A DNA stretch of 64,000 nt from Massilia sp. Mn16-1_5 (GTDB lineage: Bacteria; Pseudomonadota; Gammaproteobacteria; Burkholderiales; Burkholderiaceae_D), in NCBI RefSeq assembly GCF_004798585.1, contig NZ_PPXQ01000004.1, positions 62,001 through 126,000 of the forward strand. The letters run 5' to 3'. Made by a program: the position numbers and the translations under genes. The notes below the pieces were generated by a model that had not been told where the DNA came from, did no database searches, and worked only from the letters and a program-made list of their open reading frames with translations. This document shows positions 34,717 through 42,401 of the stretch, piece after piece (the stretch's first letter is position 1; the number at the start of each line of letters is the position of its first letter).

Positions 34717-34914
34717 TCAGCGTGCCGGCGGCCGCGGCGTTGCCTGTCCGGCGGCGCTGCGCCCCGGCGCCGGGTCGTACAAGCGCACCCTGCGCACGAC
34801 CGGGCGCAGCACGCCGGCGCTGGCGCGAAAGCGCGCGCCGCCGGCGATCGCATGCATTGCCTGGCGATCGAGCTCGGTGTTTTCCTGCAAATCCTTGATG
34901 ACGATGGTAGCCAT
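34717..34914 (-). CDS. Double-glycine leader peptide precursor 7 (cationic core)
   Basis: A 65-residue protein. Leader MATIVIKDLQENTELDRQAM plus HAIAGG ends at residue 26. The predicted 39-residue core starts ARFRASAGVLRPVVRRVRL and contains nine arginines and one aspartate (net about +8), then a Pro/Ala-rich tail. This composition is like cationic antimicrobial peptides, unlike the other cores in the cluster. It is the last gene before the terminator at 34673, and a hairpin at 34953-34976 lies between it and peptide 8. Confidence 0.8.
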   Translation of the reverse strand: MATIVIKDLQENTELDRQAMHAIAGGARFRASAGVLRPVVRRVRLYDPAPGRSAAGQATPRPPAR

Positions 34915-34952
34915 GCTGCCTCCTGTAGTTTCAAACGTAAAACGTTAACGGA

Positions 34953-34976
34953 CTCCATCCCGTTGCCGGGATGGAG
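34953..34976 (-). other. Intercistronic hairpin between peptide genes 8 and 7
   Basis: CTCCATCCCG (34953-34962) and CGGGATGGAG (34967-34976) form a perfect 10-bp stem with loop TTGC. No T run follows on the minus strand, so it is more likely an attenuator or processing site than a terminator. Confidence 0.55.
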
Positions 34977-35001
34977 GGGTTGGAATGGCGGGTGGCAAGC
35001 T

Positions 35002-35253
35002 TCAGACCACCGCCTTGTTCTCGGCAAAGAGCTTCGCGGCGACGTCGATGTCGGGACCCTTGAAGCCGGCGCCGATCACGCCGTTGTTGTTGAGGACGTT
35101 AATGCCGATCTGCTGGAACTGGCCGATCTGCTGGTTCACGTTGACATTCACGTTGACGTCCTTGCCGAAGGCGAAGCCGCCCTTGACGCGTGCCATCGCG
35201 TGGCCGTCCAGTTCGGACACGGAGGCCAGGTCCTTGACGATGATGGAAGACAT
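35002..35253 (-). CDS. Double-glycine leader peptide precursor 8 (type A, Asn/Val repeat)
   Basis: An 83-residue protein, paralogue of peptide 4. Leader MSSIIVKDLASVSELDGHAM plus ARVKGG ends at residue 26. The core has FAFGKDVNVNVNVN followed by QQIGQFQQIGINVLNNNGVI, conserved with peptide 4, and a divergent tail (FAENKAVV). The conserved middle suggests selection on an assembling or binding segment. Third gene of the operon from 35881, 13 bp after peptide 9. Confidence 0.86.
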   Translation of the reverse strand: MSSIIVKDLASVSELDGHAMARVKGGFAFGKDVNVNVNVNQQIGQFQQIGINVLNNNGVIGAGFKGPDIDVAAKLFAENKAVV

Positions 35254-35266
35254 GATCGTGTCTCCT

Positions 35267-35542
35267 TCAGCCGACGATCTTGTTCTCGCCGTTCTGGTGC
35301 ACATCGCTGTGCACGTCGACGCCGTGGAGGAAGGCCGAGCCGTTGGCCGTGGCGGTCAGCACCTTCTGCTGCTGCAGCAGGTTCTGGGTGGCCGTGATCG
35401 ACGAGTCGAACTTCGGTGCATAGGTGACGTCGCCCAGCTTGTAGTCCGGCGCCTGCATGCTCCAGCCGCCGCGCACATTCGCCATGTCGCTGCGATCCAG
35501 TTGTTCGGTGCGGGCCAGGTCTTTGATGGTCAGGGTTTTCAT
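35267..35542 (-). CDS. Double-glycine leader peptide precursor 9 (type B)
   Basis: A 91-residue protein, paralogue of peptide 5 with the same length and framework. Leader MKTLTIKDLARTEQLDRSDM plus ANVRGG; core begins WSMQAPDYKLGDV and ends ENKIVG. The region just after GG differs from peptide 5 (QAPDYKLGDVTYAPKF against LATNYKLGDVSYMPST), while leader and C-terminal half are conserved. That pattern hints at diversification of the mature N-terminus. Confidence 0.87.
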   Translation of the reverse strand: MKTLTIKDLARTEQLDRSDMANVRGGWSMQAPDYKLGDVTYAPKFDSSITATQNLLQQQKVLTATANGSAFLHGVDVHSDVHQNGENKIVG

Positions 35543-35587
35543 GATGATGCTCCTCTGATTCGAAATGGTGAAGTGGTGAAATCGAGT

Positions 35588-35881
35588 TTAGACAGCCAGG
35601 GAAGGACGGCGCACGATCTTGTTTTCGCCATGCTGGTCGACGTCGCTGTGCACGCTGACGCCGCCCAGGAAGGCCGAACCGTTGGCGGTGGCGGTCATCA
35701 CCTCCTGTGCCTGCGCCAGGTTCTGGGTCGCGGTGATCGACGAGTCGAAGGACGGCGCGTAGTTCACGTTGCCGAGCGGGTAGCCGGGCGTGCCCATCTT
35801 GAAGCCGCCGCGGACGCTTGCCATGGCAGTGCGATCCAGTTGTTCGGTGCGGGCCAGGTCGGTGATGATCAAGGTTTTCAT
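35588..35881 (-). CDS. Double-glycine leader peptide precursor 10 (type C), first gene of four-peptide operon
   Basis: A 97-residue protein nearly identical to peptide 6, with Met for Leu at residue 62 and a longer tail (RRPSLAV). Leader ends at GG26. The DNA of the two genes is also nearly identical, as are about 80 bp of upstream sequence including the sigma-54 promoter, which shows a recent duplication. It heads the operon of peptides 10-9-8-7 closed by the terminator at 34673. Confidence 0.88.
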   Translation of the reverse strand: MKTLIITDLARTEQLDRTAMASVRGGFKMGTPGYPLGNVNYAPSFDSSITATQNLAQAQEVMTATANGSAFLGGVSVHSDVDQHGENKIVRRPSLAV

Positions 35882-36224
35882 GGTGATTCTCCTGAAGTAG
35901 TGAGTGGTTTGAGTGAGGCATGTGGTTTGCGCTCGATGGACATATTGCGAGAGGCGTGCCAGGTCCGCGCGGTGTGTTGCGATCCGCTTCCAAGTCATTG
36001 AATAATTGGGGCTTTCTTTGGTGCTCGAGGTGCTGTGCGGTCGAGCCTGCGGCACGTGCCGGCAGCGCGGGTGATGGGGCCTTTCCAACTGCTTTCGAGA
36101 TGATGTCGGGTCCTGCCCAACACGTGGCGTGGCCTGGCCGGATTGAGGTGCCGCAAGGGCTTGATCAATCTCCGCATCATGCTAGTCTCACCCTAAGGTC
36201 TTGGGATGTTTATATCGTCAAACC
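35882..36224. promoter_or_regulatory. 343-bp divergent regulatory region between peptide 10 and the Ser/Thr kinase
   Basis: No gene is visible. Toward the peptides it carries the sigma-54-type promoter (35947-35961) and a CCAACA at 36117-36122. Toward the kinase, CCCTAAGGTCTTG (36191-36203) lies close to the start; the same 13 bases occur near 39404, before the SUMF1-like gene. Confidence 0.5.
35947..35961 (-). promoter_or_regulatory. Sigma-54-type promoter 4 (peptide 10 operon)
   Basis: TGGCACGCCTCTCGC on the minus strand, identical to promoter 2, with GG at 35960-35959 and GC at 35948-35947. Predicted start about 35935, 54 nt before the ATG of peptide 10. Confidence 0.75.
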
Positions 36225-38276
36225 ATGGACAGTTTCGCCCACGCGATCCATCAGTTGCAGAGCGGCGCCTTGCAGCATCCCGAGTTTTTCGCTCAGCTCG
36301 ATCGGGTGCTCGCCAGCGCCCCGGAGAGTCCCGGCCGCCTGCTCGAGGTGCTGAGCGAAGAGCACGCGCGCCATCCCTTGCCGGCCGACCTGTACGCGCA
36401 GGTGCAGCAGCGCATCGGGCGCATGCTGGCCGCGCGCCGCCAGCAGGGTGGCGACGACACGTTTGTACAGACCGAGCCCGGCGCCGTCACCTCGCAGCAG
36501 GGGCAGCGCGGTCCGGCGCCACGTGCGGACCCATCCTTCGGCGCCGAGCCCGAGCGCATGAAAGGCGTGGGCGAAACCCTGAACGGCCGCTTCGTGCTGG
36601 AAGAGTGCATCGGCTTCGGCGGCATGGGCACCGTCTACAAGGCGCTCGATCTGCGCAAACTCGAAGCCTCCGACCGCAAGCCCTACATCGCCATTAAGGT
36701 GCTGAACGTTCAGTTCCGCGGCCATCCGAAGTCGCTCATCGCGCTGCAGCGCGAAGCGCGCAAGGCGCAGGCGCTGGCGCATCCGAACATCGTCTCCGTC
36801 TACGATTTCGATCGCGACGGTCCGATGGTCTATCTCACGATGGAGTATTTACCAGGCAAGCCCCTGAGCCAGGTGCTGCGCGCCCCCGGCTTCAACGGTT
36901 TGCCCTATGCCAAGGTGCTGCCCATCGTCACCGGCATGGCCAACGCCTTGTCCTATGCGCACGGGCGCGGTTTCGTGCATTGCGACTTCAAGCCGGGCAA
37001 CGTGATCCTGACCGATTCGGGCATTGTGAAAGTGATCGATTTCGGCATCGCGCGCGTATTCCAGAAGACCGAGGAAGACGTCGACGCCACCGTCTTCGAC
37101 CCGGGCAGCCTGGGGGCGCTGACGCCGGCCTACGCCAGCCCCGAAATGCTGGAGCAGCGCGACCCCGACCCGCGCGACGACATCTATGCGCTGGCATGCA
37201 TCACCTACGAGTTGCTGACCGGACGCCATCCCTTCAACCGCCTGTCTTCGGCCCAGGCGCGTGGCACCGGCATGAAGCCGCTGCGTCCGCCCAATCTCGG
37301 CCGCACCCAGTGGCATGCCCTGAAATGCGGCCTGGCGCTGGAACGCGATGCGCGCACGCCGAGCGTGGCGCGTTTCCTGGCCGGCTTTGCCACCAGTGGC
37401 CTGAAGTCGCGCGCCGGCTTGGTGGCGGCGGCCAGCGTGGCCCTGCTTGCCGTCGGCGTGCTGGGCGTGGGCGGCTGGCTGTATCTGGGACGCGACAAGG
37501 CCGCGGCGCCGGCGGCGGTCGCACAACAAGAGGCGCCTGCGCCCACGCCGGCGGCCGAGCCGGCGCCGCCGGTCGAACCGATCCTGGCGCCGCCGTCCAC
37601 CCAGGCGATCGCGGCGGCGCTGGGGCGTATCCCCTGTTCGGCCCTGGCCGCCATCGTGCGCGGCGACACCGTGCGGATCGAGGGCGTGGTCGGGAAGTCG
37701 CCCGGAGCGGCCGGCGTGCAGAACATGCTCGCGGCCTTGCCGGGCGTGGCGGTGGTGAAGAGCGAGGTGCGCGAGGTCGCCGCAAGCGAGTGCCGACTGG
37801 TTGCGGCGCTGGCGCCGTACTGGCTGGCGCATCGCCAGGCGGGGGGAGGCGCGGCCTTGCGCCTGGCGGGCGCCGCCGGGGTAAAAGCGGACACGCGCCT
37901 GGCCGAGGGCGACTCGCTGATTGTCGACGTGAGCACTCCGGGTGCGGAGTCGTTCATGAACGTCGACGCCTACCTGGCCGACGGCAGCGTGATCCACCTG
38001 CTGCCGAACGCGCTCGCGCTGGATAACCGGGCGCCGCCGAAACATCGCACGACCATCGGCCGTCCCGGCGACTGGCAGATCGGCAAGTCGGCAGGTTCCA
38101 GCCTGCTGGTGGTGCTGGTGACGACGCCGACGCCTCTGTTCGATACCTTGCGGCGCGAATCGGAGCCGGGCACGGATTACCTGGCCGACCTCAGCGCCAG
38201 CCTGGCCCGAATCCGCGCGCACAGCGGACCCGGCCGGATCGGTGTCGCTTTCCTGCCAGTGGCGATCAAGCGGTGA
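36225..38276 (+). CDS. Transmembrane serine/threonine protein kinase with DUF4384-like C-terminus
   Basis: A 683-residue kinase from the ATG at 36225 (an in-frame TTG at 36201 is an alternative). The N-terminal ~115 residues are helical/linker. The kinase domain spans about 122-390: glycine loop GFGGMGTVYK (about 127), VAIK-type lysine (AIKVLN, about 157), catalytic HCDFKPGN with Asp254 (Cys replaces the usual Arg), and DFG at 272-274. A membrane helix is at about 395-420, then an Ala/Pro linker and a periplasmic DUF4384-like domain (HLLPNALALDNRAPP). It resembles kinases of type VI secretion control (PpkA-like). Divergent from the peptide operon. Confidence 0.9.
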   Translation: MDSFAHAIHQLQSGALQHPEFFAQLDRVLASAPESPGRLLEVLSEEHARHPLPADLYAQVQQRIGRMLAARRQQGGDDTFVQTEPGAVTSQQGQRGPAPRADPSFGAEPERMKGVGETLNGRFVLEECIGFGGMGTVYKALDLRKLEASDRKPYIAIKVLNVQFRGHPKSLIALQREARKAQALAHPNIVSVYDFDRDGPMVYLTMEYLPGKPLSQVLRAPGFNGLPYAKVLPIVTGMANALSYAHGRGFVHCDFKPGNVILTDSGIVKVIDFGIARVFQKTEEDVDATVFDPGSLGALTPAYASPEMLEQRDPDPRDDIYALACITYELLTGRHPFNRLSSAQARGTGMKPLRPPNLGRTQWHALKCGLALERDARTPSVARFLAGFATSGLKSRAGLVAAASVALLAVGVLGVGGWLYLGRDKAAAPAAVAQQEAPAPTPAAEPAPPVEPILAPPSTQAIAAALGRIPCSALAAIVRGDTVRIEGVVGKSPGAAGVQNMLAALPGVAVVKSEVREVAASECRLVAALAPYWLAHRQAGGGAALRLAGAAGVKADTRLAEGDSLIVDVSTPGAESFMNVDAYLADGSVIHLLPNALALDNRAPPKHRTTIGRPGDWQIGKSAGSSLLVVLVTTPTPLFDTLRRESEPGTDYLADLSASLARIRAHSGPGRIGVAFLPVAIKR

Positions 38277-39392
38277 TCAGAAGCTGCGCGCCACCCTGAA
38301 CCCGTTCTGCGACTGGCGCACGCCGGCGTCGTACTTGAAGCGGGTGGAAGCGACCATATAGGCGGCCCCTTCGCGCCAGGAACCGCCGCGAATGACGCGC
38401 ACCCGGCAACCGGGTTCTTCCCAGGAGGCGCCGTCGTTCGGGGCGCCTTTAAAATTGTTGTGCCAGCAGTCGGCCACCCATTCCCAGACGCTGCCGCTGG
38501 TGTCGTGCAGGCCAAAGCCGTTGGCGGGGAAACTGCCCACGTTCAGCGGGCGGTCGGCGTGCCAGGGCTGGCCGCAATCCTTGCAGTTCGCCTTCCCGGT
38601 GGCCATCTTGTCGCCCCACCAGTAGGGCGTCGCAGCGCCGCCGCGGGCCGCGAATTCCCACTCGGCCTCGGTCGGCAGCCGGTAGGGCTTGCCGCTGACC
38701 AGGCCGATCCACTTCACGTACTGCTGCGCGTCCTCCCAGCTGACGTCGCGCATCGGCGAGGTCGGGCCGGCATCCGGCGCCTGGGCCACGCGGGCGCAGC
38801 CGTTCGCGGTCACGCAGGCATTCCACTCCTGGACCGTGACCTCGTATTTGCCGATCGCGAAGGGCGCGTCGATGACGACCTGGTGCGCCGGCCGTTCGCT
38901 GGGATCGCTGGCATTGCTCCCCATCGTAAAGGTGCCGGCGGGCAGGGACACCAGCACCGGGCAGGACTGGCAATCGCGGATCTCGCCGCTGGCGCGCGCC
39001 CGTGCCGCTGCGATCGCCGGCGATGTCGGCTTGGCCGGGGGCGGTTTCGGCTTCGTGGCAGGCGGACTCTGCGCCGTCTGAGGGCGCGGCGCCGGCGTCG
39101 CGGCCGGTGCCTGCGCCGCGGCGGGTGGCTGCGCAGGCGCACGCAGGCGCGCGATCCGGGCTTGCGCCAGGGCGGCGAAGCGTCCCTTCGGATAGGCCTT
39201 CAGGTAGGCCTCGTAATCGCCGGCGTGGGTGCTGTCCTTGATCGAATTCCAGAACGCGAGCTCGAACTGTTCCGGACTGGCCCTGGGGACGATGCCCCCA
39301 GATTTGTTCCCGGTTGCAGGCTCTTGGGCGTGGACGAGGCCCGTGCAGGCCGTTGCTGCCAAGCTGCAAACCATCAATAGCCTCTGCCACAT
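38277..39392 (-). CDS. SUMF1/formylglycine-generating-enzyme-like protein, exported
   Basis: A 371-residue protein with a signal peptide ([18 protein letters not shown]...HAQ), a helical N-terminal region (about 35-85), an Ala/Pro linker and a SUMF1/FGE-sulfatase domain (about 140-370: [50 protein letters not shown]). Most such proteins are not true formylglycine enzymes, and some act as periplasmic partners of membrane kinases in secretion loci. Its gene is tail-to-tail with the kinase with no gap (the two stops share TGATCA), supporting a shared role. Confidence 0.87.
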   Translation of the reverse strand: MWQRLLMVCSLAATACTGLVHAQEPATGNKSGGIVPRASPEQFELAFWNSIKDSTHAGDYEAYLKAYPKGRFAALAQARIARLRAPAQPPAAAQAPAATPAPRPQTAQSPPATKPKPPPAKPTSPAIAAARARASGEIRDCQSCPVLVSLPAGTFTMGSNASDPSERPAHQVVIDAPFAIGKYEVTVQEWNACVTANGCARVAQAPDAGPTSPMRDVSWEDAQQYVKWIGLVSGKPYRLPTEAEWEFAARGGAATPYWWGDKMATGKANCKDCGQPWHADRPLNVGSFPANGFGLHDTSGSVWEWVADCWHNNFKGAPNDGASWEEPGCRVRVIRGGSWREGAAYMVASTRFKYDAGVRQSQNGFRVARSF

Positions 39393-39508
39393 GTCTGCTC
39401 CCTAAGGTCTTGCGTTTGATAGGAATTGACTTGCGATCTGCCTGCGAGTGTGACAGATTTGGAGGTATCGATGCGCACCTCCGTTCGACCTGACGGGAGT
39501 TTTGCACC

Positions 39509-39994
39509 ATGCGCCACACCATCGTCCTCGCAGCCTTGTCGGCTGTTTCTCTGGTTGCGGTCGTGCCGGCAGGCGCGGCAGGTCAGGGCGCGCAGGACAA
39601 GCCTGCGGCCCAGCCCGCCACGCAGACGTCCACCACGGCAGCAACGAATCCCTCGGCGCCCCAGGTCTACTTCATCTGGCCCTACGACGGCAGCGTCATC
39701 AATGGCGGCAAGTTCTGGGTCCGCATGGGACTGCGCAACATGGGTGTCGCACCCAAGGGGACGACGGTGCCGAATACCGGCCACCACCACCTCCTGATCG
39801 ATACCGAACTGCCCTCGATGACGGAGGCGATCCCGAGCGACCGCAACCACCTGCATTTCGGCGCCGGCGAGACCGAGGCCAGGATCGAGCTCCCGCCCGG
39901 CAAGCACACGCTGCAGTTGCTGCTCGGCGACATGAACCACGTGCCGCACAAGCCGCCCGTGCTGTCGAAGAAGATCACCATCACGGTGCGTTGA
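39509..39994 (+). CDS. DUF4399 protein, copy 1 (exported)
   Basis: A 161-residue protein with a signal peptide to about residue 25, an Ala/Gln/Thr-rich linker, and a DUF4399 domain from about residue 52. Features are IWPYDGSVINGGKFWVRMGLRNMGVAPKG, GHHHLLIDTELP, and ELPPGKHTLQLLLGDMNHVPH. The His-rich GHHHLLID and NHVPH motifs could bind metal, but no function is established. Paralogue of the next gene, 20 bp away. CGGGAG precedes the ATG. Confidence 0.85.
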   Translation: MRHTIVLAALSAVSLVAVVPAGAAGQGAQDKPAAQPATQTSTTAATNPSAPQVYFIWPYDGSVINGGKFWVRMGLRNMGVAPKGTTVPNTGHHHLLIDTELPSMTEAIPSDRNHLHFGAGETEARIELPPGKHTLQLLLGDMNHVPHKPPVLSKKITITVR

Positions 39995-40014
39995 CCGGCC
40001 TCGGGGAGAAGCGC

Positions 40015-40434
40015 ATGCGCACACTTCTTGCTTCCTTTGCCCTTGTGTCCCTGCTGGTTGGCGGGCAGGCCGCCGCAACCAAGGCGCCGACGAATGCCTA
40101 CTGCTACATCGGCTGGCCGAACGACGGCCAGGTGCTGCAAGCCGGGAAGCCGTTCCGCGTGTGGTTCGGCCTGCGCCACATGGGCGTGGCGCCGAAAGGC
40201 GTGGCCTTCGAGAACACCGGCCACCACCATCTGCTGATCGACACCGATTTGCCGCCGGGAGGTCAGCCGATTCCGAATGACCGCAACCATCTGCACTATG
40301 GCGCGGGCGAGACGGAAACGATGATCGAGCTCCCGCCCGGCAGACACACGCTGCAGTTGTTGATGGGGGACGAGAATCACGTGCCGCACGAGCCGCCCGT
40401 CACCTCGAAGAAGATCACGATCACCGTCAAGTAG
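40015..40434 (+). CDS. DUF4399 protein, copy 2 (exported)
   Basis: A 139-residue paralogue of the preceding protein, with a signal peptide MRTLLASFALVSLLVGGQAAA and the same domain (IGWPNDGQVLQAGKPFRVWFG, GHHHLLIDTDLPPGG, DENHVPHEPPV). It lacks the Ala/Gln linker of copy 1. The ATG at 40015 follows GGGGAGAAG; the longer frame upstream overlaps copy 1 and is rejected. Encoded 5 bp before the FHA-GAF-HD-GYP gene, so part of the run of regulatory and export genes. Confidence 0.85.
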   Translation: MRTLLASFALVSLLVGGQAAATKAPTNAYCYIGWPNDGQVLQAGKPFRVWFGLRHMGVAPKGVAFENTGHHHLLIDTDLPPGGQPIPNDRNHLHYGAGETETMIELPPGRHTLQLLMGDENHVPHEPPVTSKKITITVK

Positions 40435-40439
40435 ACTGT

Positions 40440-42401
40440 ATGGAAGCGAACGCCCCTTTTGCCGACACGCTTGACTCCGCCAGCGATCCGGTGCGGGCCT
40501 ATATCGAATGGGTGGGGGCGAGCACCCCGGGGCCAGCCGTGTTCCCCCTGCATGAAGAGGCGGTGTTGGGGCGCGACAAACAGGATGCGTTGGCCTCCAA
40601 CCGCTACATCTGCATCCTTGACCCGACCATCAGCCGCCGCCATGCGCGCATCCGGCGCCGCGGCGCCAATTATTTCGTGGAAGACCTCCACTCGCGCAAC
40701 GGCACCTTCGTCTGCGGCGAACGCCTGGCGCCCGGCGCCTGGCACCTTCTGCGCGACGGCGACGAGCTGGCGCTGGCCTCGGCCCAGCTGGTGTTCCACT
40801 CGCTGATGTTGCCCGAGGACGGCGGCTCCACAACCGTCATCACGCGCTCGGTCGACGCGACCCGCTTCGCGCCCGTGGTCGATGCCGCCCATGCCGGACG
40901 GGGCGAGCTGGAAAAGACCGTGCACCAGCTGCACGCGATGGCGCAGGTCAGCATCGCCCTGGGCGCGGTGACCGACCAGGAGACCCTGGTCGAAAAGCTC
41001 ATGAACTTCATTTTCGACCTGTTCCCGCTGGCCGAGCGCGCCTTCATCATGCTGTGCGGCGCCGAAGGAGATTCGCCGCGGCCGGTCGCCGCGCGGCGCC
41101 GCGGCGGGAAAGCCGAGGATCCGTCCCAGATGCGCATCTCGCACACCATCGTCGACCAGGTGTTGGTGAAAAAGCGCGCGATCCTCTCGGTCGACACCCT
41201 GTCCGACCGCCACTACGCCGCGCACGCATCGATCGTCGCGCAGGCGATCCACTCGGTCATGTGCGTGCCGCTGATCTTGGGTGAGGAGGTACTGGGGCTG
41301 ATCCAGGTCGATACCTCGTCCGATCCGCGCGCCTTCCAGGAAGCCGACCTCGAAATCCTCAGCGGCGTCTGCGCCGAAACCGCGGTGGCGCTGAAGAACT
41401 TCCAGCTCTACTCCAGCATCAAGGGCTTGCTGGACGGTTTTGTCTGCGCCTCGGTGCAGGCGATCGAGGAGCGCGACCCGGTCACGGCCGGCCACTCCTT
41501 CCGCGTCGCCACCTACGCCGAGAACCTGGCGCGCGCGATCGAGCATGCCGGGGACGCGAGCCTGCGCCGCGCCGCCTTCACCCAGGCCCAGCTGCGCGAG
41601 ATCCGCTACGCCGCGCTGCTGCACGACTTCGGCAAGGTGGGCGTACGCGAGCACGTACTGCGCAAGGAGAAAAAGCTGCACCATGCCGACATGCGCCTGC
41701 TCGAACAACGCTTCCGCTACGCGCGCGCCTGCCTCGAGCGCCATGCCTGGGGCGGCCTGGCGCGGCGCCACATGCAGGAGGAGCTGGGCATGTCGGCCTT
41801 CCGCCGCGAAGCCGAACGCATCGAAGCCCAGATCGAGGAAGAGGGCGCGCGCCTGGACGCCTTCTTCGCCGCCATCGTGCGCGCCAACGAGCCCTCGGTC
41901 TCGCACACGGAACCCGTGCGCGAACTGGCGGCGATTCGCGACCACGCCTGCCACGGCACCGGCGAGCCGGGTTTCAGGCTGCTCAGCGAGGACGAATTCG
42001 GCGCACTGAACATCGGCAAGGGCTGCCTGACACCGGACGAACGGCGCCAGATCGAGGCCCACGTGGCCGACTCCTACTCCTTCCTGATCCTGATTCCCTG
42101 GACGCGCGAGCTGGCCGGGGTGCCGGCGATCGCCCACGGCCACCACGAAAAGCTCGACGGCTCGGGCTACCCGATGGGTTTGAAAGGGGACGAAATCAGC
42201 ATCCAGACACGGATCCTGACCATCAGCGACATCTACGATGCGCTCACGGCGCGCGACCGGCCCTACAAGGAAGCGGTGCCGGCCGAACGGGCGCTCGACC
42301 TGATCGCGGAGGAATGCCGCATCGGCCACCTCGATGCGCGCCTGTTCAAGGTCTTCGTCGATTCCAGGGCATGGGAGGTGCGTGCGGGAGTCAGTCCATG
42401 A
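40440..42401 (+). CDS. FHA-GAF-HD-GYP protein, probable cyclic-di-GMP phosphodiesterase
   Basis: A 653-residue cytoplasmic protein. An FHA domain (about residues 40-120: VLGRD, ISRRHARI, VEDLHSRNGTFV) binds phosphothreonine. A GAF domain (about 165-320) follows. The HD-GYP domain (about 335-640) has HDFGK (about 395) and HHEKLDGSGYP (about 570-580), the diagnostic GYP signature, with an insertion of about 100 residues between them. HD-GYP enzymes hydrolyse cyclic-di-GMP. The FHA domain would let the Ser/Thr kinase control it. Stop overlaps the next start (ATGA). Confidence 0.9.
   Translation: MEANAPFADTLDSASDPVRAYIEWVGASTPGPAVFPLHEEAVLGRDKQDALASNRYICILDPTISRRHARIRRRGANYFVEDLHSRNGTFVCGERLAPGAWHLLRDGDELALASAQLVFHSLMLPEDGGSTTVITRSVDATRFAPVVDAAHAGRGELEKTVHQLHAMAQVSIALGAVTDQETLVEKLMNFIFDLFPLAERAFIMLCGAEGDSPRPVAARRRGGKAEDPSQMRISHTIVDQVLVKKRAILSVDTLSDRHYAAHASIVAQAIHSVMCVPLILGEEVLGLIQVDTSSDPRAFQEADLEILSGVCAETAVALKNFQLYSSIKGLLDGFVCASVQAIEERDPVTAGHSFRVATYAENLARAIEHAGDASLRRAAFTQAQLREIRYAALLHDFGKVGVREHVLRKEKKLHHADMRLLEQRFRYARACLERHAWGGLARRHMQEELGMSAFRREAERIEAQIEEEGARLDAFFAAIVRANEPSVSHTEPVRELAAIRDHACHGTGEPGFRLLSEDEFGALNIGKGCLTPDERRQIEAHVADSYSFLILIPWTRELAGVPAIAHGHHEKLDGSGYPMGLKGDEISIQTRILTISDIYDALTARDRPYKEAVPAERALDLIAEECRIGHLDARLFKVFVDSRAWEVRAGVSP

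Noticed and set aside
34050-34898. 282-codon plus-strand frame through the peptide 7 and small membrane protein genes
   Set aside because: It overlaps two better-supported genes, a terminator and a promoter on the other strand, and its sequence is not protein-like.
32264-35881. Lanthipeptide or other cysteine-based RiPP
   Set aside because: The cores have no cysteine (one in peptide 2), and no LanM, LanB/C, radical SAM or YcaO-type enzyme is in the window.
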